The notes under the pieces were generated by a model. That model ran no database searches, was not told the origin of the DNA, and was given only the letters and a program-made list of their open reading frames with translations. A DNA stretch of 64,000 nt from Holophagales bacterium UBA2201 (GTDB lineage Bacteria; Acidobacteriota; Thermoanaerobaculia; UBA2201), in assembly GCA_002327305.1 (NCBI GenBank), contig DCUZ01000073.1, positions 3,034 to 67,033 of the forward strand, in the 5' to 3' direction. Both the position numbers and the translations under genes were made by a program. Below are positions 21,198 to 27,882 of this stretch, piece by piece. The number at the start of each line of letters is the position of its first letter. Position 1 is the first letter of the stretch.

Positions 21198-22387
21198 GGT
21201 CCCTGCTCCGTTTCGCCTTCCCCGGCGGTTTCGTCCTGGCCGCGGCGGCTCTCTTCTGGAGGCCGGTGGCCGCTTCCGATTGGATGGCCTCCGTGGGGCC
21301 CCTCTTCGCCACCCTCCTGTGGGGCCTCGGCGTCCTCCTGGCGCTTCTGTTCAAGCAGGTGCGGGCAGCCGTCATCCAGGGGGGGCTCATCCTCCTTTGG
21401 GCCGCCATCGGCGCGGTGGGGTTGGGGGACGACGCCCTCCTCTACCGCTTCCTCCTGGTCCACCTCCCCCTTGCCGCCCTTCTCGTCCTGGTCCTTCCCC
21501 AGCAGGGTCTCCTGCGCGCGGACAAGGGGCTCGCGGTCCTCGTATTCGTCCTTCATCCGGCCGCGGTGACGCTCCTCCTCACCTCCCGTCCCGAATGGGC
21601 GGCCGCCGTGGTGGACTGGCCCCCCCTGCTGTGGACGGCGCGCCTCCTCGCCGGGGCCCTCCTCTGGCTCCCCGCCCTGGCCCTCGCCCTTTGGCGGTGG
21701 CGCCGCAGGGGGGATGTCATGGATGCGGGGCTGTTCTGGGCTTTTCCCGCGGTATGGCTGGGCCTGCTGTGGATGCCCCGGCTGGACGCCGCGCGGATGG
21801 CGTGGCTGGCCGGCGGCGTCATCCTCATCCTCGCGGTACTGGAAAAGGCCTACCGGTTCGCCTACCGGGACGAACTGACGGGGATCCCCTCGCGCCGGGC
21901 GATGGCGGAGCAGGTGGAGTCGCTCGGCGGGCAGTTCGCCGTGGCCATGGTGGACATCGACCATTTCAAGGCGATCAACGATACCTACGGTCACGCGGTG
22001 GGGGACCAGGTCCTGCGCAAGGTGGCCTCCCGGGTGGAGGCCGTGGGCGGGGGCGGGAAGGCGTTCCGGTACGGGGGGGAGGAGTTCGCCGTCCTCTTCC
22101 CGGGCAAGACCCGGCGGGAGGCCATTCCCCACCTGCAGGCGATGCGCCAGGCCGTGGAGAAGGACCTCTTCGTCCTCCGCCACTGGACCCGCCCGTCGAA
22201 ACAGCCCAAACGGCCCATGAAGACCTCGGGGCGAAAGGCCTCCTCGCAGAACATCAAGGTCACGGTCAGCGTCGGGGTGGCCGAATCGGGCGGGGAACTG
22301 GCCGCACCCCACGAGGTGGTCAAGGCGGCGGATAAGGCCCTCTACCGGGCCAAGGACGCGGGGCGCAACTGCCTGGTGACGGGGTGA
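21194..22387 (+). CDS. membrane diguanylate cyclase (GGDEF)
   Basis: 397 residues. The N-terminal half is hydrophobic with about 7 helices. The GGDEF domain spans about 222-395: YRDELTGIPSRRAMAEQVE, MVDIDHFKAINDTYGHAVGDQVL (metal-binding Asp) and FRYGGEEFAVLFPG, an intact GGEEF signature. The RxxD inhibitory site normally found just before the signature is absent, suggesting no product inhibition. An insertion of about 25 residues (WTRPSKQPKRPMKTSGRKAS) precedes KVTVSVGVAE. Expected to make c-di-GMP. Operon with the next membrane protein (GTGA overlap). Confidence 0.9.
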   Translation: MRSLLRFAFPGGFVLAAAALFWRPVAASDWMASVGPLFATLLWGLGVLLALLFKQVRAAVIQGGLILLWAAIGAVGLGDDALLYRFLLVHLPLAALLVLVLPQQGLLRADKGLAVLVFVLHPAAVTLLLTSRPEWAAAVVDWPPLLWTARLLAGALLWLPALALALWRWRRRGDVMDAGLFWAFPAVWLGLLWMPRLDAARMAWLAGGVILILAVLEKAYRFAYRDELTGIPSRRAMAEQVESLGGQFAVAMVDIDHFKAINDTYGHAVGDQVLRKVASRVEAVGGGGKAFRYGGEEFAVLFPGKTRREAIPHLQAMRQAVEKDLFVLRHWTRPSKQPKRPMKTSGRKASSQNIKVTVSVGVAESGGELAAPHEVVKAADKALYRAKDAGRNCLVTG

Positions 22388-22920
22388 GCCGGCCGGCGGC
22401 CCCCTCGCTCCTTGGCGTGATCGGGTGGAGCATGCTGGCCGGGGCCCTCGCCCTCCTCCTGTCGGGTTGGCTGGGTTTCAAACTCGTCGCGCTGGCGCGG
22501 ACGCCCGGCGCCCTAATGGTTCCTCACGGTCCCGGAGAGGGGATTGATCTCAAGGGGCTGATCCGGCCGGTCGAGGGGGCCCTGCTCGTCCTCTCCTGGG
22601 TGCAGGTCCTCCTCGCGCTCCCATCGGCCGTGATAAGCGTGGAGTTCCTCAAGCGCAAGCGCTGGGCCCGGGCGGGGATGGAGGGGCTGACCTGGGCCGT
22701 CATCCTCTTCACGGCCGCCCTCCCCCTGTTGGTGGTCCCGTTCTGGAACGGCCTGCTCCGGGAGGCCCTGTTGCTGGGCCCGGGCTCCCCCCTGCCCGGG
22801 CCCCTGCGGATGGTCACCCTCTCGGCGGCGGTCCTCCTGGTCGTCCTCCTGGAGATTCCCCTGTTCATGATGCTCCGGTCCCTTCGGTCTTCCGGTTTGC
22901 GCAGGGCCTGCGTGCTATAA
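22384..22920 (+). CDS. hypothetical four-helix membrane protein
   Basis: 178 residues with four hydrophobic segments (about 10-36, 62-86, 102-122 and 143-166) and basic cytoplasmic loops. GTG 22384 overlaps the diguanylate cyclase stop as GTGA, so translation is coupled. Its TAA stop is embedded in the TATAAT of the next promoter. No family recognised. Confidence 0.75.
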   Translation: MSRPAAPSLLGVIGWSMLAGALALLLSGWLGFKLVALARTPGALMVPHGPGEGIDLKGLIRPVEGALLVLSWVQVLLALPSAVISVEFLKRKRWARAGMEGLTWAVILFTAALPLLVVPFWNGLLREALLLGPGSPLPGPLRMVTLSAAVLLVVLLEIPLFMMLRSLRSSGLRRACVL

Positions 22921-22921
22921 T
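22913..22921 (+). promoter_or_regulatory. extended -10 promoter of PilZ gene
   Basis: TGC-TATAAT overlapping the previous stop codon. The predicted leader of about 53 nt contains a hairpin TCCCCC-AAAT-GGGGGA (22930-22945). Confidence 0.65.
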
Positions 22922-22980
22922 TTGCAAAATCCCCCAAATGGGGGATGAGGCGCGACGAATAATGATGTACCCTTGGGGTC

Positions 22981-23718
22981 ATGACGCACGCGCCGGGAGG
23001 CCGATTGCCCGTGGGCGAACGCCGGAACCACAAGCGCTATCCCGTGGAGGAGAAACAGGTCCTCTGCAAGATGCTTTATGCCTCCGAGGCCCGCCTGGGC
23101 AACATCAGCGTGGGCGGGGCCCTCATCCATCTCAACAAACGCCTGCGGATCGGCCAGGAGTATGTCGTGGCCCTCGGGACGGGGGACGCCGCCGTCACCC
23201 TCAAGGCCGCCGTGGTGCGCGAGCGCCTCGCGGGTTTCGACAAGAACGAGAAGGGGGAGTCGGTCCCCCGGTACGAGGTGGGGCTCCAGTTCGAGAACGT
23301 CCTCACGGGCGAGGGGGCGAGGCTGGTGGAATTCATCCAGGACAGCCCCGGCGTCCGCAAACTGAACGTCCGACTGCGCGGGACCCGCGTGGAATTGGGG
23401 CGGCCCGAGACCTCCGCCGTGGTGGGGCTCCACGATTTCTTCCAGGTGAAAAAAATCGGGGTGGGGGGGATGCTCATCGAGACCCCCGCGCGGCTGGAGG
23501 CCGACGCCCGGTTCCACATGGAGATGCGTTTGTCGGACGAGGACGGGGAGGTGAGTTTCCTCGGGCGGGTGACCGGTTCCAAGCCGGTGGCGGGGAGCAA
23601 ACCGCCGGTGTACGACACCGGGATCCAGATCCTCCACATCGCGGCGCGCGACCGGAAGGTCCTGGAGGGCTTCGTCAATTCCCTCAAGGACAACGGCCGG
23701 AACGGGCCCCGGACTTGA
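22981..23718 (+). CDS. PilZ domain protein (c-di-GMP receptor)
   Basis: 245 residues. The N-terminal PilZ domain has ERRNHKRYPV (RxxxR) and GNISVGGALIHL (N-x-S-x-x-G), the two c-di-GMP-binding motifs. The second half (about 128-240: VKKIGVGGMLIETPARL ... YDTGIQILHIAARDRKVLEGFV) is a second PilZ-like domain with a degenerate binding motif. It probably reads c-di-GMP made by the cyclase encoded 0.6 kb upstream. ATG 22981 was chosen because the conserved RxxxR follows closely. Confidence 0.88.
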   Translation: MTHAPGGRLPVGERRNHKRYPVEEKQVLCKMLYASEARLGNISVGGALIHLNKRLRIGQEYVVALGTGDAAVTLKAAVVRERLAGFDKNEKGESVPRYEVGLQFENVLTGEGARLVEFIQDSPGVRKLNVRLRGTRVELGRPETSAVVGLHDFFQVKKIGVGGMLIETPARLEADARFHMEMRLSDEDGEVSFLGRVTGSKPVAGSKPPVYDTGIQILHIAARDRKVLEGFVNSLKDNGRNGPRT

Positions 23719-23745
23719 CCCGCGGCCCCGCCGGTGCGCTATAAT
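23715..23745 (+). promoter_or_regulatory. promoter TTGACC-N19-TATAAT
   Basis: -35 at 23715-23720 and -10 at 23740-23745. Start near 23752 gives a 23-nt leader with AAGGAGG (23764-23770). Confidence 0.55.
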
Positions 23746-23774
23746 CATCATCCGATCATCCACAAGGAGGCCCC

Positions 23775-24335
23775 ATGACCCAGGACCGTTGGTTCGTGAC
23801 CCAGGACGGCGCCCAACTGCCGGGCGACTACGACCGCGAACAGGTGGCCCGGATCCTCGCGGAACGGGCGCAGTGCGTCTTCCTCGTCTGGAAGGAGGGG
23901 ATGGGGCAGTGGGCCGATCCCCGCCAGTTGCCGGAATTTGCCCCCGCCCCCCCGGCCGCGGCCCCCGCGGCCCCTCCACCCGCGCGCCCCTACGCGCCCC
24001 GCCCGGCCCCGGCCATGGAGCCGGCCGGCTTTTTCAAGGCCCTCTTCGACATCCGGTTCAACGAGTTCATCACCCCCAAGATCATCGGCATCGTCTATGT
24101 GATCGCCATGGTCCTGGTGGCGGTGGGGTTCCTCTTCATGGTCTATTCGGGGGGAAAGAGCATCGTCCTCTCCATCAAGTACGAGATGGCGCGGATGGCC
24201 GTGGTCGGGTTGTTCGTGCTCATCCTGGCGCCGGTCCTCTCCGTCCTCTATCTCGCCCTGATCCGGATGCTCCTGGAATTGACCATGGTCCTTTTTAAGA
24301 TCAAGGACAACACGACCGCGCTGTTGAAAAAGTAG
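23775..24335 (+). CDS. GYF_2-DUF4282 membrane protein
   Basis: 186 residues. Residues 1-55 (WFVTQDGAQLPGDYDREQVARIL...VWKEGMGQWADPRQLPEF) resemble the GYF_2 peptide-binding domain. A proline/alanine linker follows. The C-terminal domain (about 85-186: FFKALFDIRFNEFITPKIIGIVYVIAMVLVAVGFL ... LLELTMVLFKIKDNT) is DUF4282, with two helices. Function unknown. Strong ribosome-binding site. Convergent with the FHA-RDD gene, leaving 20 nt between stops. Confidence 0.88.
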   Translation: MTQDRWFVTQDGAQLPGDYDREQVARILAERAQCVFLVWKEGMGQWADPRQLPEFAPAPPAAAPAAPPPARPYAPRPAPAMEPAGFFKALFDIRFNEFITPKIIGIVYVIAMVLVAVGFLFMVYSGGKSIVLSIKYEMARMAVVGLFVLILAPVLSVLYLALIRMLLELTMVLFKIKDNTTALLKK

Positions 24336-24355
24336 CGGAGGGCGGTCAGCGGTCG

Positions 24356-25354
24356 CTACCGCGTCTTCACCACCGTCGTCCCGGCGATCATGTCGTGAAG
24401 GCCGCGCTTGCGGTCGGTGAAGGCGATCATGATGAAGCCGATGTAGAGGGTGAACCCGTCCACGATGTAGCCCAGGAAGCGCATGAAGGCCGTCCCCCAT
24501 CCCATTGGCTCCATCCCGTCCTCCCGGACGATGCGCAAGCCGAGGATCTTCTTGCCCGGCGTCCCGCCCTTGACGGCCCAGAAGTAGAGGATGTAGAAAA
24601 GGCCCAGAAGCGAGACCAGACCGTAGATCGCCACGGTGGCGGCGATGAAGGGGCCGGGCTGTTGGCGCAGTTTGGCCAGGATCACCATGCCGGGGACCAT
24701 GACGATGCCCACTGCGACCCCCAGGATCAGCGAGTCGAGAACATAGGCCAGGAGCCGGATCCAGAACCCGGCGTATTCCCGCGGGCCGGCCGCGGGGAGG
24801 GGCGGGCGCGGATAGGCGGGACGGATCTGGGGCGGAAGGGGAGGGGTCGGGTGGCTGGCGTAAGGCGGGGGGGGAGGGGCCGCCATCGTCTGGAGCGGCG
24901 GGGCGGCGGGTCTGGGCGGGGGTGGAGAGGGTGGGGGGGCGTATGCCGGAGGCGGGGGAGGCGGGGGAGCGGCCACGGCGGCCGGCTGCGGCGGGGGGGA
25001 GGGCGGGAGGTAGGATTTCAGGGCCTCCACCCCCATCATCACCGTCCTGGCCTGGTCGGGGGGGAGGACGAAGCGCAGGGTACAGCCGCCCAGGCGGATC
25101 TCGTCGCCGTCCTGCAGGAGGACCTCGGTCACGCGCCGGCCGTTGACCCAGGTGCCGTTGGAACTCCCCAGGTCCCTCAGCATCATCCCTTGCGGGGTGG
25201 GGACGAGGCGGGCGTGGTTGCGGGAGACGGCTTTGTCGTCGAGGGGGATGGCGCACCCCTTGTCCCGGCCCAGGCCGACCTCCCTCTCCCCCACCTCGAC
25301 GGTCCAGGTTTTGGGTCCTCCTTCGAGGGACTGAGTGATCTGCAAGACCGGCAT
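24356..25354 (-). CDS. FHA-RDD membrane protein
   Basis: 332 residues. An FHA domain occupies residues 1-95 (VGLGRDKGCAIPLDDKAVSRNHARL and LRDLGSSNGTWVNGRRV). A roughly 80-residue proline-rich linker follows. The C-terminal RDD domain (about 190-330) has YAGFWIRLLAYVLDSLILGVAVGIVM, GGTPGKKILGLRIV and DMIAGTTVV. FHA binds phosphothreonine; RDD proteins are membrane proteins, some linked to transport. Good ribosome-binding site (GAAGGAGG) and a consensus promoter divergent from cspA. Confidence 0.9.
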   Translation of the reverse strand: MPVLQITQSLEGGPKTWTVEVGEREVGLGRDKGCAIPLDDKAVSRNHARLVPTPQGMMLRDLGSSNGTWVNGRRVTEVLLQDGDEIRLGGCTLRFVLPPDQARTVMMGVEALKSYLPPSPPPQPAAVAAPPPPPPPAYAPPPSPPPPRPAAPPLQTMAAPPPPPYASHPTPPLPPQIRPAYPRPPLPAAGPREYAGFWIRLLAYVLDSLILGVAVGIVMVPGMVILAKLRQQPGPFIAATVAIYGLVSLLGLFYILYFWAVKGGTPGKKILGLRIVREDGMEPMGWGTAFMRFLGYIVDGFTLYIGFIMIAFTDRKRGLHDMIAGTTVVKTR

Positions 25355-25405
25355 CGCGGCCTCCTTCGGCGGCCGGCCCGGCCGGCCTTAAGTCGTTGTA
25401 AGGCA

Positions 25406-25434
25406 AGGATATCAGATGCGGGGGCCCCGGTCAA
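25406..25434 (-). promoter_or_regulatory. promoter TTGACC-N17-TATCCT
   Basis: Minus strand -35 (25434-25429) and -10 (25411-25406), preceded by TGA as an extended -10. The leader contains an 8-bp GGCCGGCC palindromic stem (25371-25387). Confidence 0.65.
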
Positions 25435-25456
25435 TCCCCCACCGCTCCAAACCCGA

Positions 25457-25485
25457 TTGACAAGGGGAGGGAATCGTGATATAGT
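25457..25485 (+). promoter_or_regulatory. consensus promoter TTGACA-N17-TATAGT of cold-shock gene
   Basis: -35 at 25457-25462 and -10 at 25480-25485, with TGA extended element. The start near 25492 gives a roughly 116-nt AT-rich leader, in keeping with the long, structured leaders of cold-shock mRNAs. Confidence 0.85.
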
Positions 25486-25607
25486 ATCGCTGGGTCAACA
25501 GAGGTATCCGGGTTGTAGAGACAAACCGCAACGGCGCCTCGTTCGCGGTTATTTTTTTACCCCGAAGCCATCTGGACCTGAAAAAAAATAAAGGAGATTC
25601 ACGCAAC

Positions 25608-25808
25608 ATGGCAAATGGTAAAGTGAAGTGGTTCAACGACGCAAAGGGCTACGGTTTCATTACCGGCGACGACGGCACCGACGTCTTCGTGCACTACAGC
25701 TCGATCCAGGGCCAGGGCTTCAGGTCCCTCTCCGAGGGACAGGCCGTCACCTACGACGTGGAGAACGGCCCCAAGGGGCCTCAGGCCACCAACGTCCGCA
25801 AGCTGTAA
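25608..25808 (+). CDS. cspA: cold-shock protein (CspA family)
   Basis: 66 residues, full-length CSD. RNP1 [11 protein letters not shown] and RNP2 DVFVHYSSI are intact, and the start is [11 protein letters not shown]. It binds single-stranded RNA/DNA and acts as an RNA chaperone. AAAGGAGAT precedes the ATG; a consensus promoter with a long leader and a classic intrinsic terminator bound a monocistronic unit. Which cold-shock paralogue this is cannot be told from the sequence alone. Confidence 0.95.
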   Translation: MANGKVKWFNDAKGYGFITGDDGTDVFVHYSSIQGQGFRSLSEGQAVTYDVENGPKGPQATNVRKL

Positions 25809-25827
25809 CCCCCGACCACGACAGCCC

Positions 25828-25856
25828 AAAACCCCTCCCTTCGGGAGGGGTTTTTT
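25828..25856 (+). terminator. intrinsic terminator of cold-shock gene
   Basis: ACCCCTCCC (25831-25839), loop TTC, GGGAGGGGT (25843-25851), then a T-run; the AAAA before the stem extends pairing with the Ts. A strong rho-independent terminator. Confidence 0.95.
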
Positions 25857-25857
25857 G

Positions 25858-25886
25858 TTGTAATTTTCCTCCATTTGTGGCAGAAT
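25858..25886 (+). promoter_or_regulatory. promoter TTGTAA-N17-CAGAAT
   Basis: -35 at 25858-25863 and -10 at 25881-25886, with TGG extended -10. It begins inside the T-run of the preceding terminator. Leader about 31 nt with AAGGAGG. Confidence 0.6.
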
Positions 25887-25923
25887 TCACACGCGCCAAA
25901 CCAACGAAAAGGAGGTTGTCAGA

Positions 25924-27045
25924 ATGGCCAAGTATAAAATCGCCCTGATGCCCGGTGACGGCGTCGGCAACGACGTCATGGAGGCGGCCCGGATCGTCCT
26001 GGACAAGATGGGCCTGGACGCCGTGTACAGCCATGTGGACATCGGCTGGGAGTTCTGGTGCAAGGAGGGCAACCCCCTGCCCGACCGGTCGATCGAGGCC
26101 CTGAAGAAAACGGATGCCTGCCTATTCGGCGCCATCACCTCCAAGCCCAAGGAGGAGGCCGAGCTGGAGCTGGTTCCCGAGCTGAAAGGGAAGGGACTGG
26201 TCTACTTTTCCCCCATCGTCCGCCTGCGGCAGGAGTTCAACCTGCGCACCAATCTCCGCCCCTGCAAGGCCTTCAAGGGGAACCCCCTCAACTACAAGGA
26301 GGGGATCGACATGGTGGTGTTCCGCGAGAACACCGAGGGGCTCTATGTCGGCATGGAGTACCACCCCGTTCCGCAGAAGGTGTGGGATGTGATGGTCGAG
26401 ACCCTGCCCAAGCAGACGAAGCGGTTCGCGGAGATGCCCCTCAAGGACGCCGCCATCTCCATGCGCTATATGACCCGCCCGGGATGCCGGAACATCGTCA
26501 CCGACGCCTTCGAGTTCGCCAAGAAACACAACCGCAAGAGCGTGACACTGGTGGAGAAGCCCAATGTCCTGCGCGAAACCGGGGGCCTGATGACCCGCAC
26601 GGCCCGCGAGGTGGCCAAAGGGTATCCCAGGATCCCCTTCTATGAGGCCAACATCGACGCCATGTGCATGTGGCTCCTCAAGAACCCCTTCGATTACGAC
26701 GTTCTGGTGTGCGAGAACATGTTCGGCGACATCATCTCCGACCTCTGCGCCCAATTGGTCGGCGGCCTGGGGTTCGCCGCCAGCGGCAACATCGGGGACC
26801 AGTACGCCGTCTTCGAGCCCACCCACGGCTCGGCCCCCAAGTACGCCGGCAAGTACAAGGTCAACCCCATGGCCATGATGTTGACGGTGAAACTGATGCT
26901 GGACTGGCTGGGGGAGTCGGCCGCTGCCGACGCCCTGGAAAACGCCATCGCCGGGGTCATCGCCGAGGGACAGGTGCGCACCTACGACATGGGCGGGTCC
27001 TCCACCACGCTCGATGTCGGGAAGGCGGTGGCGGCGCGGCTGTAA
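25924..27045 (+). CDS. isocitrate/isopropylmalate dehydrogenase family protein
   Basis: 373 residues. Family motifs: IALMPGDGVGNDVMEAARIVL at the start, LRTNLRPCKAF (substrate-binding Arg residues), VVFRENTEGLYVGMEY and CENMFGDIISDLCAQLVGGLGFAASGNIG (metal-binding Asp residues, signature helix). EPTHGSAPKYAGKYKVNPMAMMLT is the NAD-binding segment. Cofactor is probably NAD; whether the substrate is isocitrate, 3-isopropylmalate or homoisocitrate is not settled. FRENTEGLYVG and the absence of leucine-biosynthesis neighbours favour NAD-isocitrate dehydrogenase. It has its own promoter and terminator. Confidence 0.9.
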   Translation: MAKYKIALMPGDGVGNDVMEAARIVLDKMGLDAVYSHVDIGWEFWCKEGNPLPDRSIEALKKTDACLFGAITSKPKEEAELELVPELKGKGLVYFSPIVRLRQEFNLRTNLRPCKAFKGNPLNYKEGIDMVVFRENTEGLYVGMEYHPVPQKVWDVMVETLPKQTKRFAEMPLKDAAISMRYMTRPGCRNIVTDAFEFAKKHNRKSVTLVEKPNVLRETGGLMTRTAREVAKGYPRIPFYEANIDAMCMWLLKNPFDYDVLVCENMFGDIISDLCAQLVGGLGFAASGNIGDQYAVFEPTHGSAPKYAGKYKVNPMAMMLTVKLMLDWLGESAAADALENAIAGVIAEGQVRTYDMGGSSTTLDVGKAVAARL

Positions 27046-27111
27046 CTGCGGAAGCCGGAAGCTGGGTGGGGGTGGGAGCGTCCCCTTTTCGCCGCCGGAC
27101 GGCAGACAAGC

Positions 27112-27147
27112 ATCCGGGGAGGCCTTGGGCCTCCCCGGATTTGTGTT
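27112..27147 (+). terminator. 13-bp stem terminator
   Basis: ATCCGGGGAGGCC (27112-27124), loop TTG, and a perfectly complementary arm (27128-27140), then TTGTGTTC. It could serve both convergent genes. Confidence 0.75.
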
Positions 27148-27160
27148 CAGGCCGGCAGAA

Positions 27161-27814
27161 CTATTTCAAGGTGATCGTCGCCTCGGCCGTCCCCGGGTAG
27201 GGAAAGGCGTCGTTGCAGAGGTCCACCACCCCGGTGACGCGGACCTTCTGGCCCGGCTTCAATTCCAGCGCCTCCATCGGCAGGCGCAGGCGCATGCGGC
27301 GGGAGTCCGGCGGTTTCACCCAGTCCGCGCTTTTGAACGCCCCGTCCACCTCCAGTTCCCACGCCGGATAGACCCCCTCGGGAAGCTCGGCGTAGTCGTC
27401 CCCCTTCTCCACCATCGCCTCCAGCATGGGGCCGTCGATCCATCCGCCCTGGTCGCCGCGGGCGAGGGAGGTGGAGATCTCGTCGGCCCGCAAGCACCAC
27501 TCCGCCCCGTTCATCCCCGGATCGAACTGGGGGTCCCCCTCGAGTCCGGTCTTGGGATTGGCGTCGGCGTCGAGATAGATCTTGACGCCCGCGCTGTAGT
27601 TCTTGACGCCGTCCTTGCCGAACCCTCCGAGGTATTCCCGGATGGGCTTCGGATAGGCGACGACGGCGACGAGGTCGGTCCCTTCCGCCTCCACCGTGAA
27701 GGCCACGGCGCCCATCTTCTTGCACTTCACCGTGAGCGTGGGCTCCCCGGCGGCCGCACCGGCGGCGATCAGGAAAGCAACGATGACCATCACCAGGATC
27801 CATTGAGTTCTCAT
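27161..27814 (-). CDS. secreted protein of unknown function
   Basis: 217 residues with a signal peptide (MRTQWILVMVIVAFLIAAGAAAG). The mature part is beta-rich: SAGVKIYLDADANPKTGLEGDPQFDPGMNGAEWCLRADEIST and YPAWELEVDGAFKSADWVKPPDSRRMRLRLPMEAL. This resembles a DOMON/CBM9-type sandwich with calcium-like acidic motifs (DADANPKTG), but the family is not certain. AAAGGAGGTCCC precedes the ATG, and an extended -10 lies 31 nt upstream. Downstream of the giant metalloprotease gene on the same strand. Confidence 0.8.
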   Translation of the reverse strand: MRTQWILVMVIVAFLIAAGAAAGEPTLTVKCKKMGAVAFTVEAEGTDLVAVVAYPKPIREYLGGFGKDGVKNYSAGVKIYLDADANPKTGLEGDPQFDPGMNGAEWCLRADEISTSLARGDQGGWIDGPMLEAMVEKGDDYAELPEGVYPAWELEVDGAFKSADWVKPPDSRRMRLRLPMEALELKPGQKVRVTGVVDLCNDAFPYPGTAEATITLK

Positions 27815-27844
27815 GGGACCTCCTTTCATCCTTCGACTGGTTCT

Positions 27845-27853
27845 AATGTAGCA
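27845..27853 (-). promoter_or_regulatory. extended -10 promoter TGC-TACATT
   Basis: Minus strand 27853 to 27845; a start near 27838 gives a roughly 24-nt leader with a ribosome-binding site for 27814. Confidence 0.5.
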
Positions 27854-27861
27854 CAACCGCA

Positions 27862-27877
27862 CGCCCGCAGACGGGCG
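27862..27877 (-). terminator. small hairpin between metalloprotease gene and 27814 gene
   Basis: CGCCCG-CAGA-CGGGCG between the stop at 27883 and the downstream promoter. Short, without a T-run. Confidence 0.35.
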
Positions 27878-27882
27878 CGGTC

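Noticed and set aside
25490..25607. Riboswitch in the long leader of the cold-shock gene
   Set aside because: The AT-rich leader fits the known long leaders of cold-shock mRNAs; no conserved riboswitch core was recognised.
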